A stretch of DNA of 35,223 nucleotides, from positions 1 through 35,223 of the forward strand of contig JACPUD010000084.1 in the NCBI GenBank assembly GCA_016192435.1, written 5' to 3'. The DNA is from Rhodocyclales bacterium. Its GTDB lineage: Bacteria; Pseudomonadota; Gammaproteobacteria; Burkholderiales; Rhodocyclaceae. Below the pieces are notes generated by a model. The model saw nothing but the letters and a program-made list of their open reading frames with translations. It made no database searches and was not told where the DNA came from. The position numbers were made by a program, and so were the translations under genes. Numbering within the stretch: the stretch's first letter is position 1; each line of letters begins with the position of its first letter. Below, piece by piece: positions 1 through 7,703 of the stretch.

Positions 1-1257
1 GCCGGTCAGGAAGCGCTTGACGCGAAAGCCCAGATACACGCGATCGTCCTCGCCCTGGTCGATTTCGCGCCGCAACTCGTTGAAGTACTCGAAAAAGCGC
101 TGGTGCTGGCGCATGTGCAGATCGATGAAGGGATAGCCGTCTTCCCTCATCATCTGCTCTTCGATCAGGAAATCGCGGGTCGCGCTGAACTGGATCTGTG
201 CCATCAGCGGCGGCGTCTGGTTGAGCGCGCCGGCATTGATGGTGCGGGCCAGTGCATTCATTTCGGCGAGCAGGTTCTTGTGCCCGACGTCGAGCACCGC
301 CGGACCGATGCAGTAGTCCTCGCGCCAGGTGGGCGGCAACTCGACCCGCGAACCGCCCAGGCCCTCGGCGGGAATTTCGCAGCGTTCGAGATAGACGTAG
401 GCCGCGTCGTCTTCGGGCACGTTGGCGACATGCGCGTTGAGTCGCTCGCGAGCCGTGAGAATGTCGTCGATGTGGTAATAGGCCAATGCCTGCTCGAAAC
501 TCTTCAGGCTGGCCTTCTTGGCCTCCCGCAAGGGGCCAGGGTCGCCGTCGAAGACCTCGTACACCGATTGCGTGCCCTGCTTGCCGCGCACATGCGTGCG
601 GTCGAGAAAACGGATCGACCAGAGGCCCGGCTGGTCGAGGCAGTACAGGGTGTTTTCGCTGATCAGGATGGAAACCCGGTATTCCTTGGTCAGCCGTTCC
701 AGGCGCGCCGCCAGGTTGACCGCGTCGCCGATCACCGTGCCGTCCATGCGCGCGGCGCCGCCCACGGTGCCGAGGATGACGATGCCGGTGTTGATGCCGA
801 TGCCAATCTTGATCGGGCGATAGCCGGCGCGCTGCCGACCGTCGTTGTACCGGTCGAGCTTCTCCAGCATGGCCAGAGCGCAGCGAAAGCCGGCATCCGG
901 CGATTCGGGAAACAGCGCCATGATCGCATCGCCGACGTATTTGTCGATGAAGCCGCCATGGGCCGTGATCACCGGCTCCATCTGGATCAGGTAGGAGTTG
1001 AGAAAGTTGAAGTTCTCCTGCGGGCTCATCGATTCCGACAGCGCAGTGAAATTGCGGATGTCGGCGAACAGGATGGTCATCTTGCGCTCGACCTGCTGTC
1101 CGACCTCGACTTTGCGGATGTCTTCGATGCCCAGCAGGTTGAGGAACTCGCGTGGCACGAAGCGGCTGTAGGCCGCTGTTATCGAGTTCAGCCGTTCGCG
1201 CAGGACATCGTTGTTATCCTGGGCAGTGCCAGTGATCGGGCTCGGTTTTGCGGACAT
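1..1257 (-). CDS. Class III adenylate cyclase fused to a hemerythrin domain (3' end outside window)
   Basis: The frame is open from an ATG at 1257 to the left edge (419 codons, no stop). Residues about 55-240 are a class III cyclase catalytic domain. Visible are the two metal-binding Asp (D66 in FADIRNF, D110 in KYVGD), the adenine-binding Lys (K106), Thr at the second substrate-specifying position (T174 in GTVIGD) and the transition-state pair N181/R185 in VNLAAR. Thr at that position is typical of class IIIb adenylate cyclases, so ATP to cAMP is the likely reaction. After a helical linker, residues about 310-419 match bacteriohemerythrin: GHKNLL (H326), EEQMM (E366), and H381 and H385 in LHMRQHQ. 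The second ligand His of the usual HFxxEE is Asp here (D362 in DFLIEE). The last His and Asp ligands would fall just past the edge. There is no signal peptide or membrane segment, so it is probably cytoplasmic. I infer an oxygen- or redox-responsive cyclase. The domain calls are secure; the sensing role is inference. Confidence 0.9.
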   Translation of the reverse strand, partial: MSAKPSPITGTAQDNNDVLRERLNSITAAYSRFVPREFLNLLGIEDIRKVEVGQQVERKMTILFADIRNFTALSESMSPQENFNFLNSYLIQMEPVITAHGGFIDKYVGDAIMALFPESPDAGFRCALAMLEKLDRYNDGRQRAGYRPIKIGIGINTGIVILGTVGGAARMDGTVIGDAVNLAARLERLTKEYRVSILISENTLYCLDQPGLWSIRFLDRTHVRGKQGTQSVYEVFDGDPGPLREAKKASLKSFEQALAYYHIDDILTARERLNAHVANVPEDDAAYVYLERCEIPAEGLGGSRVELPPTWREDYCIGPAVLDVGHKNLLAEMNALARTINAGALNQTPPLMAQIQFSATRDFLIEEQMMREDGYPFIDLHMRQHQRFFEYFNELRREIDQGEDDRVYLGFRVKRFLTG

Positions 1258-1330
1258 CCAGGATCAAGCCAGGTTAAAGTGGCTTGCGACTTTATTTAAA
1301 ATCAAAATGATACCCGACAAGGGAAGACAT

Positions 1331-1864
1331 ATGAGCGAAAACCCATCGCTTTGGGTGCAGCGTTTCACAGCTTTGATCAAGACGGGAGGGACGGTGCTCG
1401 ACCTGGCCTGTGGCCGCGGCCGGCATTCGCTGCTGCTGGCGGAATGCGGCTTTCGGGTCGAGGCGCTGGACCGCGATGCCGCGGCGCTGGCCGCGATTGC
1501 GGACCGGGCGCCGGGCATCGTGACGCGCCAGGCGGAGCTCGAAGGCGATGCCTGGCCGTACCGGGGGCGGGTGTTCGACGCCATCGTGGTCACCAACTAC
1601 CTCCATCGGCCGCTGCTGCCCGACATCCTGGATGCGCTGGCCGACGATGGCGTGCTGATCTACGAGACTTTCATGCTGGGCAACGAGCGCTTTGGCAAGC
1701 CGTCCAATCCGGCGTTCTTGCTGCGCCCCGGTGAACTGCTGGATCTGGTGCGGGACCGGCTGACGCCGGTGGCCTTCGAGCAGGGGGAAGTCCAGGCGCC
1801 GCGGCCTGCAGTGATGCAGCGCCTGTGCGCCACCAGGCGCAGCAAGTTCTCGTTGCCCGCTTAG
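1331..1864 (+). CDS. Class I SAM-dependent methyltransferase, TehB-like
   Basis: A 177-residue protein with the Rossmann methyltransferase core. Motif I is VLDLACGRGRHS (residues 22-33), followed by an acidic residue ending strand 2 (EALDRDAAA) and a post-II strand with VVTNYLHRPLLP. Length and motif spacing fit the small TehB/UbiE-like methyltransferases; the substrate cannot be read from the sequence. The start at 1331 is preferred because AGGGAAG lies about 5 bases upstream. An in-frame ATG at 1307 lacks such a site. The gene is divergent from the cyclase gene, with 73 bases between, and converges on selU with only 4 bases between the stops. Function beyond methyl transfer is unknown. Confidence 0.85.
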   Translation: MSENPSLWVQRFTALIKTGGTVLDLACGRGRHSLLLAECGFRVEALDRDAAALAAIADRAPGIVTRQAELEGDAWPYRGRVFDAIVVTNYLHRPLLPDILDALADDGVLIYETFMLGNERFGKPSNPAFLLRPGELLDLVRDRLTPVAFEQGEVQAPRPAVMQRLCATRRSKFSLPA

Positions 1865-1868
1865 CCGA

Positions 1869-2930
1869 TCAGGCGGCTGCAGCAAGAATTTCGGCGGCCA
1901 GCCGGTCGAGCGCCGCAGCGTCGAGCCGCTCGCTCGCATAGCGCGTCGCCGCGCCGAAGGATTGGTAGTTGTGCGCCTGCGAGCGCTGGTACAGCGGGTC
2001 GTAGTGCAGCGTCAGCAGTTCTTCCACCAGGGCCGGGAAATCCCGCGCCGCGATCAGCGCGCGCCAGCGCTCCAGGGTCTCGTTGCTCTGCAGGCCCTTG
2101 AGGTGGCCCAGGCGTTCGAGCAGCCAGGCCGGGTCGGCCACGGCATAGTCGTAATCCCGCAGCAGGAATTCGACGCGGGCGGCAAGCGGCGCCTCGATGC
2201 ACAGCCCGGGCGCGCGGCGGATCGCCTCCAGCAGCGCATCGGGCACCTGCAGGCGGCCGATCTTGCGGCTCTCGGCCTCGACGAACACCGGCCGCAGCGG
2301 GTCCAGCGCCGACAGGGCGGCCAGCAATTGCGTCTCGAAGCCTTTTTGCGCGGGCTGCGGCTGGCCCGGCAGGTTGCCCAGCACCGAGCCCTTGTGCGCG
2401 GCCAGCGCTTCGAGGTGCAGGATTTGCGCGCCGCGCGCCGCCAGGGCTTCCAGCAGGCGGCTCTTGCCGCTGCCGGTGGCGCCGGTGACGACGCGAAACT
2501 GCAGTTGTGCCGGCAGCGCCGCCAGCTGCTCGATGACATACTGGCGCCAGCGCTTGTAGCCGCCCTGGATGCGATGCGCGTCCCAGCCGATTTCGCGCAG
2601 GATATGGGTGAAGGCACCGCTGCGCTGGCCGCCGCGCCAGCAATAGACCAGCGGCCGCCAGCTTTTGGGCTTGTCGAGCAGATGCTGCTCGATGTGGCCG
2701 GCGATGTTCCTCGACACCAGCGCGGCGCCGAGCTTCTTCGCTTCGAACACCGAGACCTGCTTGTAGAGCGTGCCGACCCGCGCCCGTTCCTCGTCGTTCA
2801 GCACCGGCATGCTGATCGCGCCGGGCAGGTGGTCTTCGGCAAATTCGGCGGGTGCGCGGGCGTCGATGATCGCGTCGAATTCGGCGAGCTGGGCCACGGT
2901 CGCCACGCCCTTGGGCAGCTTTTCGGACAT
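1869..2930 (-). CDS. selU: tRNA 2-selenouridine synthase (rhodanese + P-loop)
   Basis: A 353-residue protein with the two-domain layout of SelU/MnmH (YbbB). The N-terminal rhodanese domain has its catalytic Cys at residue 97 in VYCWRGGQRSG, and the C-terminal P-loop domain has GATGSGKS at about 150-157. In characterised homologues this enzyme replaces sulfur by selenium in 2-thiouridine at the wobble position of tRNA-Lys, -Glu and -Gln, through a geranylated intermediate and using selenophosphate. Both active-site motifs are intact and the length is that of the family. The selenophosphate synthase gene (selD) is not in the window. The gene is monocistronic here, convergent with the methyltransferase gene, and followed upstream by a hairpin-rich spacer. 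The family assignment is secure. Confidence 0.95.
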   Translation of the reverse strand: MSEKLPKGVATVAQLAEFDAIIDARAPAEFAEDHLPGAISMPVLNDEERARVGTLYKQVSVFEAKKLGAALVSRNIAGHIEQHLLDKPKSWRPLVYCWRGGQRSGAFTHILREIGWDAHRIQGGYKRWRQYVIEQLAALPAQLQFRVVTGATGSGKSRLLEALAARGAQILHLEALAAHKGSVLGNLPGQPQPAQKGFETQLLAALSALDPLRPVFVEAESRKIGRLQVPDALLEAIRRAPGLCIEAPLAARVEFLLRDYDYAVADPAWLLERLGHLKGLQSNETLERWRALIAARDFPALVEELLTLHYDPLYQRSQAHNYQSFGAATRYASERLDAAALDRLAAEILAAAA

Positions 2931-2961
2931 CGGAATTTAACCTGAAACAACTCGTTCGAAG

Positions 2962-3028
2962 CGACTGGAAATAGTCGAGCGAAGCGAGCCGATCCGTAAC
3001 CCCCCAAGAGGGGGGAAGGGGGGTGGGT
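2962..3028. repeat. Hairpin and G-tract cluster in the selU/tesA spacer
   Basis: Two adjacent structures lie between the 5' end of selU and the 3' end of tesA. One is a 5-bp stem (CGACT at 2962-2966, AGTCG at 2973-2977). The other is a 6-bp C/G stem (CCCCCC at 3000-3005, GGGGGG at 3010-3015, loop AAGA), followed by more G tracts at 3018-3023 and 3025-3027. Read on the minus strand, the C/G stem lies 70 bases beyond the tesA stop and could act as a weak terminator, although no T-run follows it. The G-rich strand could also form other structures. Function is not established. Confidence 0.4.
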
Positions 3029-3084
3029 GAATAAAGGTTTCCGCGTGTTTCATCTTCTGCGGGTCGCACTCGGGGTCATGAGCG

Positions 3085-3699
3085 TTAGCGAAGCAGCGGT
3101 TTCAGCGCCGTCCAGACGTGATCGAGAATCTTCGCCTGCGCCGCGGCGGTCGGGTGCAGGCCGTCGGCCTGGTAGGCGTCGCGCTCCAGCGCGATCGGTT
3201 CGAGCAGGAAGGGCAGCAGGGCGACTTTCTCGCGCCGGGCCAGGTCGCGGAAGGCGGCATCGAATTCCTCGGTGTACTGCGGTCCGTAATTGGGCGGCAG
3301 ACGCATGCCGACCAGCAACACCCGCGCGCCATGCTGCTTGGCCAGCTTCACCATCGCGCCGAGATTGTCCTTCATCGCCGCGACCGGCAGGCCGCGCAGG
3401 CCATCGTTGGCGCCGAGTGCGAGAATCACGATGCGCGGCTTGAACTGGGTCAGCACCGCGGCCAGGCGCGCGCGTCCGCCGGCCGTGGTTTCGCCGCTGA
3501 TGCTGGCATTGGTCACGGTGAGGCCGGAACCGTTTGCGCTCAGCCGTTGACCGAGCAGGGCCGGCCAGCTTTGGGCGACGGCGATGCCGAAACCGGCGGA
3601 AAGGCTGTCGCCATAGACCAGAATGCGCTTTTCCGCCGCGGTGACAGGTAAGCTGCAGAAAAACAGGACCAACAGGCAGGAGGCAAGTTTCTTGAACAT
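3085..3699 (-). CDS. tesA: Periplasmic GDSL esterase/lysophospholipase (TesA family)
   Basis: A 204-residue protein. An N-terminal Lys-Lys plus hydrophobic stretch ending near VTAA (residues 1-22) is a Sec signal peptide, so the enzyme is periplasmic. The SGNH hydrolase blocks are all present: YGDSLSAG with nucleophile S32, ISGETTAGG (G69), LGANDG (N98) and DGLHP (D179/H182). These are the marks of the thioesterase I/protease I/lysophospholipase L1 family, which hydrolyses acyl-thioesters, lysophospholipids and aryl esters. The open frame extends further upstream, but the signal peptide fixes the start at 3699. The gene is divergent from the ybbA-like gene, as in E. coli, and here the two 5' ends nearly touch. 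Family assignment is secure; the physiological substrate is unknown. Confidence 0.93.
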   Translation of the reverse strand: MFKKLASCLLVLFFCSLPVTAAEKRILVYGDSLSAGFGIAVAQSWPALLGQRLSANGSGLTVTNASISGETTAGGRARLAAVLTQFKPRIVILALGANDGLRGLPVAAMKDNLGAMVKLAKQHGARVLLVGMRLPPNYGPQYTEEFDAAFRDLARREKVALLPFLLEPIALERDAYQADGLHPTAAAQAKILDHVWTALKPLLR

Positions 3700-3715
3700 G
3701 GTTGAAAATGGTCTG

Positions 3716-4387
3716 ATGACAGACACGGTGATCGATGTGGCGGCATTGGGCAAGGTCGTACCCAGCGGCGAAGGCACGCTCACGATTCTGCACGAGATTT
3801 CATTTGCCGTGACGGCAGGCGAAGCGGTGGCCATCGTCGGCGCTTCGGGCTCGGGCAAGTCGACGCTGCTGGGGCTCATGGCGGGACTCGATCTGCCGTC
3901 ATCGGGTGCGGTACATCTGGGCGGACAGGATCTCACCCGGCTCGACGAGGATGCCCGCGCCGAACTGCGCGGCCGCCTGCTCGGCTTCGTCTTCCAGTCC
4001 TTCCAGCTCCTGCCGGCCCTGACCGCGCTGGAAAACACCATGCTGCCGCTGGAACTCGCGGGGCGCAACGACGCCCGCGCCACGGCCGAGGCGATGCTGG
4101 CGCGGGTCGGCCTCGCCGAGCGGCTGGGCCACTACCCCAAGCATCTTTCCGGCGGCGAGCAGCAGCGCGTGGCCCTGGCGCGCGCCTTCGCCATGCGTCC
4201 CAGGCTCCTGCTGGCCGACGAGCCGACCGGCAATCTCGATGCCGATACCGGGGCGCAGGTCATCGAGCTGATGTTCGACATGAATGCCGAGGCCGGCACC
4301 ACGCTGATCCTGGTGACCCACGACGAAGCGCTGGCGCATCGCTGCGGACGCACGCTGCGCCTGGCGGGCGGGCGCCTGCAAGCCTGA
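3716..4387 (+). CDS. ybbA: ABC transporter ATP-binding protein, YbbA/LolD-like
   Basis: A 223-residue nucleotide-binding subunit with Walker A GASGSGKST, signature [14 protein letters not shown] and Walker B LLLADEPTGNLD, then a switch His in VTHDEALA. It aligns end to end with E. coli YbbA, also a neighbour of tesA. YbbA normally works with the large permease YbbP, but no permease gene follows: hpnE converges with one base between the stops. Three in-frame starts are possible. ATG 3716 gives an N-terminus like E. coli YbbA. ATG 3698 overlaps the tesA start codon on the other strand (shared CATG). TTG 3692 has AGGAGG 8 bases upstream. The MacB/LolD type suggests export or extraction of an envelope substrate, but the substrate is unknown. 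Confidence 0.88.
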   Translation: MTDTVIDVAALGKVVPSGEGTLTILHEISFAVTAGEAVAIVGASGSGKSTLLGLMAGLDLPSSGAVHLGGQDLTRLDEDARAELRGRLLGFVFQSFQLLPALTALENTMLPLELAGRNDARATAEAMLARVGLAERLGHYPKHLSGGEQQRVALARAFAMRPRLLLADEPTGNLDADTGAQVIELMFDMNAEAGTTLILVTHDEALAHRCGRTLRLAGGRLQA

Positions 4388-4388
4388 C

Positions 4389-5645
4389 TCAGGCGGCAAG
4401 AATCTGCCGCGCCGCGGCCACGCCGCTCCTGACCGCGCCTTCCAGAGTCGCCGGATAGTCGCCGGCGACATAATCGCCGGCCAGCCACAGGCCGGGCATC
4501 TCGGTTCGGACGGATGGGCGCTGCAGATTCGGCACGCAGGCAAAGGTGGCGCGCTTTTCGGTGATGGTCTGCACCGAAAGCGGTGCCGGCAGATCGGGTA
4601 CGACGCGGGCGATTTCGCGGTGTATGCGGCGTTCGAGTTCCGGCAGGGGCAGATCCAGGTGCCGGCCGCGCGCGCTGATCACGGCGGCGATCAGTCCGCA
4701 CTGTCCGCATAGCGCGCCGCGGTCGAACAGCCATTGCGCGAGCCCGGCGTCCACGCCCAGCATGGGCTGCCGCAGGCGCACCCACTCCGGGTAACTGAAG
4801 TAGCTGGTGACGATGGGTTCCCAGTCGAAATGAGCGACGCGGGACGCCAGTTGCGGCACCAGGCCGCCGAGGTGATAGGGCGCCACCGCCAGCACCACTT
4901 GCGCAAAGGGGCCGGCATCGTCGATCAGCCAGGCGTCGTCCTCGCGCCGCAGCGAGCCGATGCGGCGACCGGTATGCACCGCGCCGCCGCGCTCGGTGAC
5001 GAACTGCGCGCCAGGTTCCGGGAACAGCGCGGTGAGATCGACTTGCGGCAGCAGCAGGTCGCTGGCTGCTCGCCTGCCGCCGAGGCTGTCGCGCAGCACG
5101 TTCGCCAGCACCCCGGCCGAGGCGCGCTCGGCCGGGGTGTTCAGGGCGGCGATGCACAGCGGCTCCCACAAGAGTTGGCGCTGGCGCGACGGCGTGGCGT
5201 TGGCGTCCAGCCAGGCGCTGACCGTGGTGTCCGGTTCGATCCGGTAGCGGCGCGCCTTGAGGTCCTGCATGAGGCGGATCGCAGCCCACTTTTCGCGCCA
5301 GCCGAGGCCGCGCGCGAGCAGCAGCGCAAAGGCGGTGTGCAGCGGCGCCGGGAGCCTGGGTGCCGTCATCAGGAATTCGCCGGGGAATTCGAAGCGCAGC
5401 GGAGTGCGCCTGAGCAACTGGTCTGGATCGGCGCCGACGGCGCGCATCAGGCGCAGGGTTTCGGCATAAGCGCCGATCAGGATGTGCTGCCCGTTGTCCA
5501 CGCTGAAACCGTCGATCCTTGCCGCCCGGGCGCGGCCGCCGAGCACGCGCGAGGCTTCGAAGACCTCGACCCGGCGGCCGGCGGCGGCCAGTTCCACCGC
5601 GGCGGCCATGCCGGCGTAGCCGGCGCCGATCACGGCCAGTTTCAA
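4389..5645 (-). CDS. hpnE: Hydroxysqualene dehydroxylase
   Basis: A 418-residue flavoprotein of the amine oxidase/phytoene desaturase superfamily. The N-terminal dinucleotide-binding motif is GAGYAG (residues 7-12) with the FEASRVLGGRA continuation, and the C-terminal FAD-binding stretch is AGDYVAGDYPATLEGA. HpnE reduces hydroxysqualene to squalene, the last step of the three-enzyme HpnCDE route. The start is probably TTG at 5645, because the GxGxxG strand must be near the N-terminus and this codon overlaps the hpnD stop as TTGA, a 4-base overlap that implies translational coupling. Annotation pipelines may choose a much longer reading upstream, which would lie inside hpnD in another frame. 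The assignment rests on sequence family plus the adjacent hpnC and hpnD. Confidence 0.92.
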   Translation of the reverse strand: MKLAVIGAGYAGMAAAVELAAAGRRVEVFEASRVLGGRARAARIDGFSVDNGQHILIGAYAETLRLMRAVGADPDQLLRRTPLRFEFPGEFLMTAPRLPAPLHTAFALLLARGLGWREKWAAIRLMQDLKARRYRIEPDTTVSAWLDANATPSRQRQLLWEPLCIAALNTPAERASAGVLANVLRDSLGGRRAASDLLLPQVDLTALFPEPGAQFVTERGGAVHTGRRIGSLRREDDAWLIDDAGPFAQVVLAVAPYHLGGLVPQLASRVAHFDWEPIVTSYFSYPEWVRLRQPMLGVDAGLAQWLFDRGALCGQCGLIAAVISARGRHLDLPLPELERRIHREIARVVPDLPAPLSVQTITEKRATFACVPNLQRPSVRTEMPGLWLAGDYVAGDYPATLEGAVRSGVAAARQILAA

Positions 5646-6475
5646 GCGCGAACCCAGGTCTTTGCCGCCAGCCAGAGCTTGCGCAGCGGCGGCAGCGAGA
5701 TGCGCTGGTCCAGCACACGGAAGCTGTCGCGCACGATTTCGTCCAGGGTTGCGCGGTAGATTGCGGCCATGATCAGCCCGGCGCGCTGCGCCTTGCGGTC
5801 GGCGGCGGGAAGCTGGGCGAAGGCTTGGCCGTAGAGCGCCTGGGCGCGCTCGACCTGGAAGGCCATGAGGCGGCGGAACTTGTCCGAGTAATTGGCCTGG
5901 AGCAAATCGTCGTTGCTGACTTCGAAACGCGCCATTTCGTCCTGCGGCAGGTAGATGCGGCCGCGCCGTGCATCCTCGCCGACATCGCGAATGATGTTGG
6001 TGAGCTGAAAGGCCAGCCCCAGGTCGTGGGCGTACTTGAGCGTCTGGCGGTCGCTGTAGCCGAAGATTTCCGCGGCAAGCAGGCCGACCACGCTGGCAAC
6101 GCGGTAGCAGTACAGGTGCAGGGCCTTGAAATCGGCATAGCGGACCTGGTCGAGGTCCATTTCCATGCCGTCGATGATTTCCAGCAGTTGTTCCTGCGGC
6201 AGGTAGAAGTGCCTGAGCGATACGGCCAGCGCCTGGGTTACCGGGTGGCTGGCGCGGCCTTCGTAGAGCGCCTGCAGTTCGCTGCGCCACCAGGCCAGCT
6301 TGCTGCGCGCCACGGCGGCATCGGGGCATTCATCGACCGCGTCGTCGACTTCGCGGCAGAAGGCATACAGAGCCGTGATCGCCTGGCGCCGCAGCGGTTC
6401 AAGGAACAGAAAACTGTAGTAGAAGCTGGAGCCGCTGGCGGCGGCGCGTTCCTGGCAATATTGATCTGGAGTCAC
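5642..6475 (-). CDS. hpnD: Presqualene diphosphate synthase
   Basis: A 277-residue trans-isoprenyl diphosphate synthase of the squalene/phytoene synthase family. Both Asp-rich Mg-diphosphate motifs are intact: REVDDAVDE (D44, D45, D48) and IIRDVGEDARRG (D164, D168), followed by RIYLPQDEM. HpnD condenses two farnesyl diphosphates to presqualene diphosphate. The start is GTG at 6475, giving the usual short N-terminus before the conserved SFYYSFLFL segment. The open frame continues upstream, but only as an overlap with hpnC. It lies 7 bases downstream of the hpnC stop and overlaps hpnE by 4 bases, so hpnC-hpnD-hpnE form one transcription unit. It is soluble or peripheral at the inner membrane. 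Confidence 0.94.
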   Translation of the reverse strand: MTPDQYCQERAAASGSSFYYSFLFLEPLRRQAITALYAFCREVDDAVDECPDAAVARSKLAWWRSELQALYEGRASHPVTQALAVSLRHFYLPQEQLLEIIDGMEMDLDQVRYADFKALHLYCYRVASVVGLLAAEIFGYSDRQTLKYAHDLGLAFQLTNIIRDVGEDARRGRIYLPQDEMARFEVSNDDLLQANYSDKFRRLMAFQVERAQALYGQAFAQLPAADRKAQRAGLIMAAIYRATLDEIVRDSFRVLDQRISLPPLRKLWLAAKTWVRA

Positions 6476-6482
6476 GGCGAAT

Positions 6483-7331
6483 TTACCGATGGTTGTCCAA
6501 GGGGCGGACCAGCGAACGCCACAGGATAAGCGGCCAGTCGAAGGTTTCGAGCTTTGGCCGGCGGCTGAATACATCGTAATCGACGGCCTCGATTTTATCC
6601 AGGATGCGCAGGCCGCCGGCCACGATGGCGCGGATTTCGAGGCCGATGCGCCCCGGCAGATCCCAGCCCAGCGAGGCACCCGATAGCATCAGGGTGCGGG
6701 CGCGCTCGACCTGGAAGCGCAGCAGCTTTTGCAAGTTGGCGCTGACCGGGGTGCCGACTGCACGGCGCAGAACATCGCTGTTATCCACTCCGAAGCGGGC
6801 CATCTCGTCCTGCGGCAGATAAATTCTGCCGTTCGCGCCCTTGGCGGCGTCGATCCCCACGTCCTGCCAGTGGTTGATCAACTGCAGCGCGGAACAGATT
6901 GCGTCCGAGCGGGACAGGTTTTCCGCGCTGGCGTGGCCGAACAAATGCAGCAGCAGGCGCCCGACCGGATCGGCCGAGCGACGGCAGTAATCCATGAGTT
7001 CGGTGAAGTCGCGGTAGCGGTCCATGGTGACGTCCTGCACGAAGGCATCGAGCAGGTCGCGAAACAGTTGCAGTGGCAGGCCGTGGCGCTCGATCACCGG
7101 CCGCAGGCGCAGGAACACCGGATGCTGCGTCGGTTGGCCCTGTTCGATGGCGTCGAGTTCGGCCTGGTAGCCGGCCAGCAGCGCGCTGCGCTGCTGCGAC
7201 GAAAGCTCGCCTTCATCGGCAAAATCGTCGGCGCTGCGGGCGAAACCGTAGATGGCCGCCACCGGTTCGCGCAGCGGCGCCGGCAGAAGAATCGAGGCAA
7301 CGGGAAAGTTTTCGTAGTGATCGACGGCCAT
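6483..7331 (-). CDS. hpnC: Hydroxysqualene synthase
   Basis: A 282-residue member of the squalene/phytoene synthase family. The first Asp motif is SADDFADE (D35, D36, D39). The second is NHWQDVGID, with Ile where HpnD has Glu, which is usual for HpnC. HpnC converts presqualene diphosphate to hydroxysqualene. The ATG at 7331 gives the family N-terminus (DHYENFPVAS), so the longer open frame reaching into the tRNA-Leu region is not used. No Shine-Dalgarno is visible, and a TATACT hexamer on the minus strand (7343-7348) sits very close to the start, so the transcript may have almost no leader. It is the first gene of the hpnCDE operon. No squalene-hopene cyclase gene is in the window. Confidence 0.93.
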   Translation of the reverse strand: MAVDHYENFPVASILLPAPLREPVAAIYGFARSADDFADEGELSSQQRSALLAGYQAELDAIEQGQPTQHPVFLRLRPVIERHGLPLQLFRDLLDAFVQDVTMDRYRDFTELMDYCRRSADPVGRLLLHLFGHASAENLSRSDAICSALQLINHWQDVGIDAAKGANGRIYLPQDEMARFGVDNSDVLRRAVGTPVSANLQKLLRFQVERARTLMLSGASLGWDLPGRIGLEIRAIVAGGLRILDKIEAVDYDVFSRRPKLETFDWPLILWRSLVRPLDNHR

Positions 7332-7539
7332 GGTGCGGCAGGAGTATATCCATTGGGCACGAAAGCCTGAGCAATGAACACGGGAATTCGCTCGGAAGAC
7401 CTGCCGGGTGCCCGGATTCATCGTTGCGCAACGGCAACGGCGAGTCCTGTTGAAGCCGGAAAGAAATGTTGAAAGCAGGTAAAATTCGCAATCCACGTCG
7501 TGTCGATCGGGTCTGCATGTCTGTCCGGTTGCGACATGC

Positions 7540-7624
7540 GCCCAGGTGGCGGAATTGGTAGACGCACCAGATTTAGGTTCTGGCGCCGCGAGGCGTGGGG
7601 GTTCGAGTCCCTTCCTGGGCACCA
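7540..7624 (+). tRNA. tRNA-Leu (anticodon TAG)
   Basis: An 85-base gene with encoded CCA. Acceptor arms are GCCCAGG and CCTGGGC with discriminator A. The D-arm contains AATTGGTAGACGC. The anticodon arm is CCAGA-TTTAGGT-TCTGG, giving anticodon TAG (UAG, codons CUN). A long variable arm (class II tRNA) and the T-arm GGTTCGAGTCC follow. It lies 79 bases upstream of tig on the same strand. Confidence 0.97.
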
Positions 7625-7703
7625 GCGTTTGGGCGCAGACCCGGAGTTCGCCCCGGGGTTTGGCTGCTATGGGTGGTGGCGTGTTTTTTCAATGAATTCT
7701 TAA

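Noticed and set aside
103..1299. Long plus-strand open frame of 398 codons
   Set aside because: It is antisense to the cyclase-hemerythrin gene, whose minus-strand frame carries clear catalytic motifs; the plus-strand product has no recognisable domain.
7640..7657. Terminator after tRNA-Leu
   Set aside because: Only a 5-bp stem with an 8-base loop and no T tail directly after it; too weak to call.
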